Position numbers and translations under genes: made by a program
In this document: piece after piece, positions 55,459 to 64,000 of the stretch
How the letters are laid out: every line of letters starts with the position of its first letter
How positions within the stretch are numbered: the first letter of the stretch is position 1
Source of the DNA: Anisodus tanguticus
Taxonomy: Eukaryota; Streptophyta; Magnoliopsida; Solanales; Solanaceae
Assembly: GCA_034509755.1 (NCBI GenBank)
Contig: CM067555.1
Span: 3,852,142-3,916,141, forward strand
DNA: 64,000 nt
Direction: 5' to 3'
Notes under the pieces: model-generated
The model's database searches: none
What the model was told of the DNA's origin: nothing
Seen by the model: the letters and a program-made list of their open reading frames with translations, nothing else

Positions 55459-57731
55459 ACTAAAAGTGACAATTGTTCCTCGTGGTACTGCAGCCTTGGG
55501 ATTTGCTCAGTATGTTCCTAATGAAAATCTTTTAATGACTAAGGAACAGCTATTTGATGTGACATGCATGACTCTTGGAGGTCGAGCTGCTGAGCAGGTG
55601 AATATAATAGGGGAAAATATTATCTTGCTTTCATATTTTTTCCTGTAGACAGGCATAGGCGCCTTAGTTCAACCGGTGTCATCCGACGCCGCTTCATCGA
55701 AAAATATTACTACCTTAATACCTATATAAATAATATGCAAAAACAAAAAAAAGAATATAGATGACCTTACTTAAAAACCTGTTTTCTTTAGGCTACTGGC
55801 CAAGCACTTTATTCCCGGAAGCTAGGGCTGGGGTTTGAACCTTGACACCTCATTTTAAGATTTTTGAGCTTTAGTATTAAAGAGAAGAATATAGGTTGTG
55901 TGGTTTCGAACCAGTACTCCTAAGGAGCAAAAATAACCTAAATCACCGCGCAAAAGCTCCCCCCAATATAGAAAAAGAACTCTTTAGTATTTTCAGGAGT
56001 TATGAGTAAATGTCAGAAAAATAAAAATTCGTCGATGTGAGTTGTAGTAAGTGCTTGCTTGAATTGTGTTTTATTATGATCTTAATTATCTTTTTATACA
56101 TATATGATGTCGCTATAATGGTTCATTTGTTCACTTCTTTAAATGTCGATACCGCTTACAAAAAAATCCCGGGTACGCCACTGCCTGTAGGCATTAAGAG
56201 TTGTTAACTTGAAACTCTCTCACCACGTGGGCAGTGGGGTGGCCCCAAAATATAGAATTCAATGCTAAATTGTATTTGAGAAGCGAACTTTTTTGGATGA
56301 TAATCTTTTCTTGGAGTGATTCCAAAAGCCAACTTTTTGGTACAGGGCAAACACTATGCACTGTACGGACACTCTGTCATGCGAGTGTGTTCTTAATTCT
56401 TTGGCCTGAATTATGTTATTTAAGTAGTATGGGAAGGTATTGAATTACAGTGTTAAGATAATTTGAACTCGAAATCCTGCACAGAATGGCGAAGGACCCC
56501 CTAAGACTTCCTCACCACATTCTGATAATCTACTCATCAGCTACACTTGTAATTCTTTTTTCTTTTCTTTCTCTTTCCCCCTTAAAAATAAGGTTAGCTA
56601 GTAGCAGGTGAATATCTTATGACTTAAGTAGAATGTGAATATCTTTCGGCTTAAACTATGCGAGTTCCATGGTCTGCTTAATATATTTTGGGCTTAAAGT
56701 CGTGCAATGTATCTCTAGGCTTTTTATTTTTATTTTTATAAGGGCATCTTTAGGCATATTAAAAGTAAGGTCTCTACCTCCCAAGGTAGAGGTAAGGTCT
56801 GCGTACACTCTACCCTTCCCAGACACTACCTTGTGGGATTTCATTGTGTTGTTGTTCTTGTAAGGGCATCTTTAGGCATATTAAAGAAGGTATCTTCTCG
56901 CCGAAGACCTAACTTTTGCAGATTAGTGAGTCTAAATTGAAAGGGGCCTGTATGTCAGATGATGTATGATGAGTTTGTCTTTTACATTATATGCTTTCGA
57001 TCCTCAACAAGAAGAGGATCAATAGTAGCTCAGAATATGATGGCTCTGATTGGAGTGGCTTTTATAGGATAAACTCCTTAGTAGTTTATTGTCCGAGAAG
57101 ATTTAGTGCCTCGGGTAGATTTATTTTGTTTTTTAAATGCTAATCAGCAGCTTCACTTTTCTACTGTCGTAGCAGCTTTTTTTTTCTTACCTTTTTGTGA
57201 ATAAATAAGATACATGAAAGTGTAATCATTTGGATTTTATTTGTTGACTAGGTTTTGATTGGGAAGATCTCGACTGGTGCCCAAAATGATTTGGAGAAAG
57301 TCACCAAAATGACGTATGCCCAAGTAGCAGTCTATGGTTTCAGTGACAAGGTTGGTCTTCTTTCCTTCCCACAAAGAGATGATGGATTTGAGATGTCAAA
57401 ACCTTACAGTAGTAAGACAGCAGCAATTATCGACAATGAAGTAAGAGAATGGGTCTCCAAGGCATATGAACGCACTGTGCAACTTATAGAGGAGCACAAA
57501 GAACATGTGGCACAGATTGCAGAGTTACTACTTGAAAAAGAGGTCCTTCATCAAGAAGATTTGGTTCGGGTATTAGGTGAACGCCCATTCAAGAGTCTTG
57601 AGCCCACAAACTATGATAGATTCAAACAAGGATTTGAAGAAGAGAACAAAGAAACAAAAGATAACCCCGAAAATAAGAATGTAGAAGATAATGGATCATC
57701 GCCGGTCGTACCGGAGGTTGTCCCAGTATAG
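46260..57731 (+). CDS. mitochondrial m-AAA protease, FTSH3/FTSH10-like, eight exons
   Basis: An ATP-dependent zinc protease of the inner mitochondrial membrane that degrades or matures membrane proteins. Exons: 46260-46322, 46402-46603, 47221-47298, 50106-50233, 52717-53202, 53357-54124, 55370-55597, 57252-57731. All are GT-AG, phases join, giving 810 residues; Arabidopsis homologues are about the same length. Order: Arg/Ser-rich presequence (residues 1 to about 85, ending near RLRRFFCSEGPKRR); NYENYYPK; membrane segments at about 135-151 and 266-281; AAA domain with Walker A GPPGTGKT (363-370), Walker B IIFIDEIDA (Asp422, Glu423) and RPGRFDR; protease with HESGH (588-592) and third ligand Asp664 in GAQNDLEK. 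An acidic C-terminal tail follows. FTSH3 and FTSH10 cannot be told apart here. Introns 2, 3, 4 and 7 carry transposons, but every exon is intact. Confidence 0.95.
46657..47154. mobile_element. Mutator-like MITE in FTSH intron 2
   Basis: About 75 bp inverted ends, GGCATAATACACAGATAGAC and its partner ending TCTATGTATTATGCC, flanked by TATAGGTTT (46648-46656) and TTTAGGTTT (47155-47163), eight of nine matching. An inner partial copy of the end sequence starts near 46918. Confidence 0.88.
47733..49728 (+). mobile_element. RTE-type LINE, 5'-truncated, in FTSH intron 3
   Basis: About 2.0 kb in the same direction as the gene, with reverse transcriptase coding remnants, a TS-SINE-like 3' end (TAAGGTCTGTGTACACTCTA...GGGATTTCACTGGGTATG) and a TTGTTG tail. 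A 20 bp duplication (TAAGCAAAGACAAAATGAGA) flanks it at 47713-47732 and 49729-49748. Confidence 0.95.
48026..49175 (+). pseudogene. RTE reverse transcriptase, frameshifted
   Basis: Three frames carry successive RT blocks. 48026-48304 has FGFMSGRLTTEAIHLIRRL. 48343-48552 has LHQGSTLSPLLFALLMDGLA. 48525-49175 has MLFADDIVLIDETRSG with the catalytic FADD intact, then the thumb and C-terminal block (KDKFYRAVVRPTMLYGAK, MLRWMCEHTKRD). The endonuclease domain is missing because the copy is 5'-truncated. Not functional. Confidence 0.92.
50457..50573 (-). mobile_element. TS-SINE/RTE 3' end fragment in FTSH intron 4
   Basis: 117 bp on the minus strand with the GGTAAGGTCTGTGTACACTC core and a GTTGTTGTTT end. 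A perfect 16 bp duplication TCTACATTAATTGTAA flanks it (50441-50456 and 50574-50589). Confidence 0.95.
51890..52445. mobile_element. probable hAT-type MITE in FTSH intron 4
   Basis: The right end GCCCTATTGCCATCCCTA is a common hAT terminus; the left part starts near AATAGGTCAGGGAAGGGCGGG. Subterminal GGGGCGGGGCAGGGC and CAAGGACCTGCC tracts fit. No duplication was recognised and the left border is approximate. Confidence 0.5.
56764..56860 (+). mobile_element. TS-SINE/RTE 3' end fragment in FTSH intron 7
   Basis: 97 bp with GGTAGAGGTAAGGTCTGCGT, TACCCTTCCCAGACA and a TGTTGTTGTTCTTG tail. A perfect 25 bp duplication (56739-56763 and 56861-56885) flanks it, the longest in the window. Confidence 0.95.
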
Positions 57732-58298
57732 TTGTTGGGTGGTGCATTTGTAAATGATAATGTGGTGTAGTTGCTGTCTGATATTCACTTATTAGAAAAT
57801 TGTAGAAGAGATAAAAAGAAAGCGTCTTGGTATTAATAACAGAGAAATCAGTTTCTCATTTTGTGCATCCCATGATATTGCGAAGAAAAAGAAAAGAACA
57901 AAAAATGAGGTGAAAGAAATACTGTAATCTAATTGTATCAGGTTCGTACGGGCTGCATAAATTTAATCTATCAGACTAAATGTGGCTGCAGAAATCTACT
58001 TTCCCTGACTTCCAGTTGTGCGTTGTTTCCAATGCAGTAAAGGTACGTTGTCTTTGCTGTTGGGGGGTATTTCCCAATGTATTGAATGATCCCAGTCGGT
58101 TGCTTTCTATTCATAATATGCATACAACTCTACTTCCTGGTTGGGGGGTTCGATGGCTTTGGATCCTTATAATCTTGTCAAGTAGTGATAACTGATATGT
58201 TAGCCAACGACAAAACTGTGATCGAGATAAACTTAATAGGAAGGGTATGGTTTCTGGATTTCCAGATTAATCAGATAGCATTGCCTTTGGCAGGCTAT
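57732..58298 (+). other. FTSH 3' flank
   Basis: Presumed 3' UTR and downstream spacer. AATAAA-like words are present near 57833 (TTAATAACAGAG), but no clear polyadenylation signal can be chosen. No other gene. Confidence 0.4.
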
Positions 58299-58763
58299 GT
58301 TGCTCAGACTCTTCACTTTCGGTGCCGCACCCGTGTCCAAACGACATGGGTGTGGGTGTGGGATCCGTACTTGATTTGGTAAATCAATTTTGGGTAAAGT
58401 ACCCAAAATTGATGGAGAAATTTCAGACAGATTCAATGATTTTTCTAATCAAAACAAAAGCTAAGATGAAATTGAAGAAAATGAAACACCTTGTATATAG
58501 AAATTTCTATGTCACTCCTTTTCCTTGTCTCCTTCCGGGATTCTCCTCTTGATCTATATTTTCTTCTCCTCAAGTTTTTCACATAATATCTCATAATTTA
58601 GGAGTATAACTATATTTTTAGATATTTGAATTATTTTTAGCCGAATCCTCGTACCCGAATCCATACCTAGATCTGTATTCTCGAATCTTAAAATTTAGAT
58701 TATGAAGGATCTGACCTCTAGATCCGCAACCGTATCAGACACCCGCACCCAAGTCCGAGCAAC
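58299..58763. mobile_element. MITE with GTTGCTCAGACTC inverted ends
   Basis: Left GTTGCTCAGACTC...GCCGCACCCGTGTC and right GACACCCGCACCCAAGTCCGAGCAAC are inverted, a known layout in Solanaceae repeats. The interior has a TTGGTAAATCAATTTTGGG hairpin. No flanking duplication is certain. Confidence 0.75.
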
Positions 58764-59404
58764 TTAGTTGGCAGGACATTATGAGTAGTTTATGACTATT
58801 CATGCATTAGCAGTTAGCACCTAAAAACAAGGAGGACCTGAACCTTTAGGAGCACCGTAGTTGCAGCTATGGGTAGAGCGCAGTAGCAGTCGTATGTTAT
58901 CTCTAGACTATGCTCGTGGTTTTTTTCTTTTTCCGGATCAAGTGAACCAGAAATAGTTGGGCAGGGAAAGATAGAAGAGGACATGCACGAGACATTCCAC
59001 ATTCACGCAGGGTTCAGGAAAGGACTACATCCCAAGGCACAAAGCATCCCCCGCTCCAATGCCAAATCGCCACCACAAGATAGGGGTCTTCGCCTTGTCT
59101 TTTCTTCCGAGGGACAAGGCGATCAATAACTGAGAAGGAACGTGACATCCTTGTGTTTTGTTTTTATGTAACACTGATAATGGCAGCTGAAATCTATAGA
59201 GAACTTTGTCTTGGACCTCAAATTAAACACACAAGTTGGCTGATACTCTTCGTGTGGCTGGTAGTTATTTGACGGTTAAATTAGTATGAAAATCACGTTG
59301 TAGTTGTCTACTAATATGATGTGTCATGTGTGCAGATGTTACATGTTCGTAGTTGGGCGATTACACTTGAGTTGTTGCTATTCTGGATTTCATATGCCGT
59401 CTCT
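58764..59404. other. intergenic, no gene seen
   Basis: No supported frame. Moderately GC-rich around 58990-59130, without recognisable motifs. Confidence 0.4.
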
Positions 59405-59590
59405 GTTAGTTTTTTTTCCATCCGGTGTCCGGTACTGTCATTGGAGCCCCGGCTACTTCGGATTCGTACCATGTAAGATTCATTTAAGGGGGCAAGTGCT
59501 TTCTAATTGAATTTTTTTCACACTTAGAACTCGAACCCGAGACCTCTTATTAAGAGATGGACGGATTTTATCCATCGCGTCACAACCCTT
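59405..59590 (-). mobile_element. tRNA-derived SINE
   Basis: On the minus strand GTTGTGACGCGATGGATAAA (A-box region) and GGTCTCGGGTTCGAGTTC (B box) precede CCCCTTAAATGAATCTTACA, GTAGCCGGGGCTCCAATGAC and an A tail (the T run at 59410-59418). Same family as 61714 and probably 39410. Confidence 0.75.
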
Positions 59591-61004
59591 GGTTCTGTTT
59601 TGACTTCTACTTCCTTGGGGATGCATTCCTCTATTTCACATGCATACTTTTCTTTCCTTGGATGTCCCTCTATTGTGGCAACTTTAGGCGTGGAAGGGTA
59701 TAACCTTCTAATACTAGCAGGGTGGTGGCTGATATTTTGAGATTTTTTTTCCTTTTTTATAATATGATGGTGTCCAATCAGCTTGCACACCTTGACTAAT
59801 TTTTCGAGTATCTACCATGTCCCACTAACACAAATATTGGATAAATTTAACCACTAAGGTCCAGACAAACGTGTAGCATTTTTAGTCTGTTGAGATTTGA
59901 ACTAAACCTCCTATAATTTTCACCAATTCTATTGACAGCTGGATCACTTTTATTGCTTGTGGTCTACAACATAAAATAAAAGTACCTTTTAAGAATAAGA
60001 GGTTATATTATATACCTGTACAATTAACAAATATGTATATCCAGAAGTTTTAGTTTCTAACTGGACAAGTCACTAAAATATTGGACACTTTGTTACAAGT
60101 TTTCTACTATATGTAAGCTACTCGTAAAGGAGAACATACATTGAGTTTGGCTCAAGGAAAGTCAAATGGCCAGTTTGAGCAAAATTTGTGCGAGATAAAA
60201 TGGGCTTTGAATCATTAAATGGACGGGTCATTAATTTGCCCAAGTTACTGAGATGGAATGGGCTACAGAATAAGTCATAAATGGACTTGTTCAGCTCTAA
60301 TAAAGTTTTAATTTTTTAATTTGTTTTCTTATAGTTTGTTTAATTACTAATAAAATTATTGTTTTTTTATTGTGGCTATATTTAATATATCAAACAAAAA
60401 AGTCTTTGAATATATATACCTATGGGTTAAAGTTATATATTACTGTGTCATATTTTCATGGACTAATCTTATGTTATATTATATTAAATGATGTAGGACT
60501 TACATAAAAAAAAAATAGGGTGGTGGGGTGGGGGTGGGGGTGGGGGGTGAGGCTTAGTGCTTCTTCATAGAAATTGAACACTTGGTGTGTAGCTAATGCC
60601 ATGTCAAGATTCTTATACAAATATAAGTGGGCCTTTTAGATGTGGCAAAGTCTGTACCTACACCTACAGTCATCATCATTTGAACTTGCACATTGGCAAA
60701 CAAAAATTGTTAAATCAGTACCACTATTTTTTTCCTGGGACCCTTTGCCTCACTTAGTGCATATAATAATAAGCAGATTCTATGGTTCTCAAAACTCTGC
60801 ATTTTAGGATTCTTTCTCCTCTTCAAATATAATATTGGAAAAGGTCCAAATATACTTCTAACAAAATTGAGCAGATATACCCTTAGTTAGTTTGGCACTC
60901 TTTCGCTTATTAAACAACTAATTAGGTTAGTTGAAAGATCCAGTTATTAAAGGTATTATTTGGATCAACTATTAAACGGTAAATGCATATGTCAGCTAAA
61001 CTAT
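59591..61004. other. intergenic, no gene seen
   Basis: AT-rich spacer with a G-rich tract at 60516-60550. No coding sequence supported. Confidence 0.45.
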
Positions 61005-61006
61005 TA

Positions 61007-61244
61007 CTCCATCTGTTCCAATTTATATGACACACTTTTCTTTTAGTCAGTCCCTAAAAGAATGACACATTTTCTTATTTGACAACAATTTAATTTTAAA
61101 CTTTACCTTTTACGCTTAACGAGATGATTTATAACTACACAAATATCTTTGGTTTATTTTAGACCACAAGATTCAAAAGTCTTCTTTTATTTCTTAAAAT
61201 TTGTGTCCAGTCAAATTACATCACATAAATTGAGACGGAGGGAG
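61007..61244. mobile_element. Stowaway MITE
   Basis: CTCCATCTGTTCCAATTTAT and inverted partner ATAAATTGAGACGGAGGGAG, with TA on both sides (61005-61006 and 61245-61246). Confidence 0.9.
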
Positions 61245-61713
61245 TAGTAACAAAGGGCATACGCATATCTATTCAATTTTAAATACTTTAAGAGTATACT
61301 TGGACCTTTTTCGTTTATATAATAATCTGGCATTTATATGAAAGTGGTAAAGTTCTTTCAAAAATTGTTGCAGCTATTACATCAGATAAGCACTACAATG
61401 ACCCCTTCACAATTTGAGGTGAAATTTTGACTAAAGTACTGATGCACAAGGAGACATGGATAGCTGTGCTAAATATGTCAACTAAAATGCTTTGTCCTTG
61501 CACTTATTATTTGGACTGGACTCACTAAATTTTGACAAGTGGGCTTTTGAGCATCAGAGCAAAGTTTCATGATAAAAAAGAACCTAGTAAATGACTTCCT
61601 ACTTGGAAAGCAGTAAAGAATAAGATTGTACTTACTAAAAAAATTCGAAAAAAGTGCATGGCCAATCATTTGTTGTGTTACCTTGCTACTTGTATTATTT
61701 ATAATTTTAATCA

Positions 61714-61890
61714 TATGGTATTCGGAGCTTATTGGTCTGATCAAATTCAGTTCCGGATACTTTGGGCTCATTTAAGGGAAAACGCTTCCTACCAAGAATT
61801 TCTTCCCCCACGCCTCAAACTCGAGACATTTGATTAAGGATGATGAATCCCATCCTTTTTATCATATACCTTAGTGATTGACCGGGTGTA
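61714..61890 (-). mobile_element. tRNA-derived SINE (diverged copy)
   Basis: Minus-strand ATGTCTCGAGTTTGAGGCG is the B-box region, followed by a body parallel to 59405-59590 (CCGGAACTGAATTTGATC, CCAATAAGCTCCGAATACC). Ends approximate. Confidence 0.6.
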
Positions 61891-61904
61891 TTACATTATT
61901 ACTA

Positions 61905-62138
61905 ATCCCTTCGTTCCAATTCACGTGACATTCTTTTCTTTTTGGCCAATTTAAAAAAGAATGACACATTTTTATATTTAGTAAAATTTAATTTAAAAAT
62001 TTTCATTTTACCCTTAGTGAGATAATTTCTAGTCACACAATATTTCTCATTTATTTTGGACCATAAATTTTAATTTTTTTTTTCATTCTTAAATTTTGTG
62101 ATTAAACAAATACCTTTACATAAATTGGAACTGGGGAG
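61905..62138. mobile_element. Stowaway MITE
   Basis: ATCCCTTCGTTCCAATTCAC and inverted partner AAATTGGAACTGGGGAG, each next to TA. Confidence 0.85.
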
Positions 62139-62615
62139 TAGTTTTTAGCCTTCCAAAAGCTAAAACATCAGTATTTCTAACAAGTGTGCCAGTGTCACCA
62201 TTTCCATTAGTGTAGTTTCTTAGAACATATTTAGTGGACTTAAGTTAGTAGCACTTTTGTTGTCTTTCAAGGCTTTTTGTTAAAGTAAGATTGCCAATCT
62301 TAGTAAATGTTGAATATGCAAGGACTTTTAAGTTGCAATAGAAAAAAAACATTATTAAGCTACAAACTTGTTGTATATTTACAGAACATTACTATAAGTC
62401 CAACCAAAAGGGAAAAAGGGTAAAAGTGTTGTATATTTTCTTTTTCTTTTCTCATGTTGGGCACAAGCAAATGTCTTTATCCAACAAAAAATGTCTCACC
62501 ACTTTTCTATTTCTTTTTTATTTTTGGATCTAAATAGTCAAGAAGTTCCTTTTTGAACTTTAATTTGTAGATGGATATCTTAGAAACTGATTATTTAAGT
62601 AGAGATCAAAACATA
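62139..62615. other. intergenic, no gene seen
   Basis: AT-rich spacer between two Stowaway elements. Confidence 0.45.
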
Positions 62616-62864
62616 TGATCCCTCCGTTTCAAAAAGATTGTCTGATTTTGACTTAGCACAAAATTTAAGAAAGTAGAGAAGACTTTTCAATCTTGTGGTC
62701 TTAAATTAAAGATGTGTTGAATGTACAAAAATGACCTTTATTCTTGTGATCTTAAACATGCCATGTGGAAAGTTGGAATGAAAGAGTTACTAAAAAGGGA
62801 AAGAGACATTTTTTTAAACAGACTAAAAAGGAAAGTAAGACAATGTTTTTTGAAACAGATGGAG
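62616..62864. mobile_element. Stowaway MITE
   Basis: TGATCCCTCCGTTTCAAAAAG and inverted partner TTTTTTGAAACAGATGGAGCA; resembles the element at 35746 in its interior (GGAAAGTAAGACAATG). Outer bases eroded. Confidence 0.8.
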
Positions 62865-62889
62865 CAATATTTGTTGAAGAGCTTGACTA

Positions 62890-64000
62890 GATGTGTGAAG
62901 CTTTTCTATAGGTACGAATGTATACATAATAGTGTGTGTATATATTGATACAATATAAATTGCGGAATTGAAAAGAAGCAAGATATAAGGAAGACATAAA
63001 GAATTGCAATAAAAAACAACTCAAAGTATATTAAACAATGGACCTTAATTGATTGACCAAGACAAACACCTAACCTATGAGATGGACCTCAAGGGAATTG
63101 AATTCCCAAGCAACCCAAATTTTCTAAACAAGATTCAATTACAAGCTCTCAACACTCAAACTCCCAAAGAGTAGCAATAAAACAATATTCAAGATAATCT
63201 AAGCAAATAAAATGGCTAAGGTTCCTATTTATAGTCTGGACTAACTTATTACACAAGAGACCCAAAAGTGACACTCATGGATTGCAAAAATAACCAAAAA
63301 CTGCCCTGTCACACTCTGCTCTTGACTTGCGAATCGCAGGCACTGTCTATGACATGATCTGCGATTCACAGGTTATGTCCTTTAGTGAATTCTTCATCTG
63401 CGGCTTCTGGGTACTGTTTGTAGTTCGCAGACTCCACCTGTGGCACCATATGCGATTCACAAATGGTGTTTTCTTCACCATTCTTTGCATTTTTTCCTTC
63501 CCATGCAATCTCACACACTTGAGATCCTCGGGATGACGCTAATGCATGCTTATGAGCACCTATCTTCTTGTGCAATCCTCGTGGTGTTTGGAGTTCATGG
63601 TCTTGATTCCACATAGACGCTTTTGGGGCAACTAGATTTGCATCATTATCCATTCTTGAAAGAATTTTGTCCTCAAATTTAAGGGGTTATCTGCACACAT
63701 CCAACAAGAAGACAAAATACCACAACTATAAGATTCGTTAGTACAATAGAGATCCGCAAGGATCATCTCACAATGACAATCATCATAAACAAACAAGTAG
63801 TAGAGGAAAGTGTCTCTTAGTTCAAACTCAAGTGTAAAATTCCCATTGGACACCAAAGTCTCATTACAAGGGCAAGAGATCTCACAAGAAAACAACGTGG
63901 AATGGAGAGCATCTAACATTGTCGTACCATCAATGTAGCCATCAACAAAGTCGCTCACACCATCAAAGCTTTGTTTCTTTGCCGACGTGTGACTACTCAA
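62890..64000 (-). mobile_element. probable LTR retrotransposon, 3' part, running off the window
   Basis: Minus-strand frames at 63632-64000 and 63366-63653 meet at LNLRTKFFQE and MDNDANLV with a frame change. That junction resembles the LRTNPFQEGENDA-type end of Ty3-gypsy polyproteins. Downstream on that strand CTATAAATAGG (63224-63234) looks like an LTR TATA box. LTR borders were not found, so the class is a guess. Confidence 0.4.

Noticed and set aside
63366..63653. Independent host gene
   Set aside because: It begins where the retroelement-like frame at 63632 ends and continues its tail in another frame; a frameshifted extension is more likely.

Overview
The window is plant nuclear DNA, most likely from a Solanaceae genome. 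Genes are split by GT-AG introns. The transposon community is typical of nightshades: TS-type SINEs and RTE LINEs sharing one 3' end, an Au SINE, Stowaway, hAT and Mutator-like MITEs, and Tork-like copia and chromovirus gypsy elements. There are no bacterial-style operons, rRNA genes or CRISPR arrays. Transposons and their remnants make up well over half of the sequence.

Four host genes can be supported. (1) A single-exon SIAMESE-RELATED cyclin-dependent kinase inhibitor lies at 9583-9822 on the minus strand. (2) A nine-exon plastid-type beta-carbonic anhydrase (BCA5-like, 301 aa) lies at 21620-26448. (3) A three-exon WRKY factor resembling WRKY49 (283 aa) lies at 40132-42398. (4) An eight-exon mitochondrial m-AAA protease (FTSH3/FTSH10-like, 810 aa) lies at 46260-57731. 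The exons of the three spliced genes join in frame at GT-AG borders, so these copies look functional. The four genes have unrelated roles (cell-cycle exit, CO2/bicarbonate conversion, transcription, mitochondrial protein quality control), and nothing suggests that they work as a unit.

Layout. 1-2162: 3' half of a decayed copia element. 3334-6693: a hAT transposon with a broken transposase. 6.7-9.6 kb: repeats and a hAT MITE. 9.6-11.5 kb: the SMR gene and its upstream region with an E2F-type site. 11479-17998: a copia element with both LTRs, on the minus strand, flanked by GAAAA. 18.7-20.7 kb: a gypsy remnant. 21.6-26.5 kb: the carbonic anhydrase gene, with stacked MITEs and SINEs in its introns. 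26.5-39.6 kb: transposon-rich spacer with a 0.9 kb foldback, two TRIM elements, a Mutator-like element carrying a nested hAT MITE, and two RTE LINE copies. 40.1-45.8 kb: the WRKY gene, a nested MITE stack and a duplicate of the WRKY 3' end. 46.3-57.7 kb: the FTSH gene, whose introns hold a LINE, SINE-like fragments and MITEs. 57.7-64 kb: spacer with MITEs and SINEs, ending in part of another retrotransposon.

Many insertions keep readable target-site duplications, so the order of nesting can be worked out from sequence alone. I saw no clearly new biochemical system. The most rewarding items are the duplicated WRKY 3' end, the Mutator-like element with gene-like internal sequence, the RTE LINE and short elements sharing a 3' end, the large palindromes, and the CpG difference between the two LTRs of the copia element.
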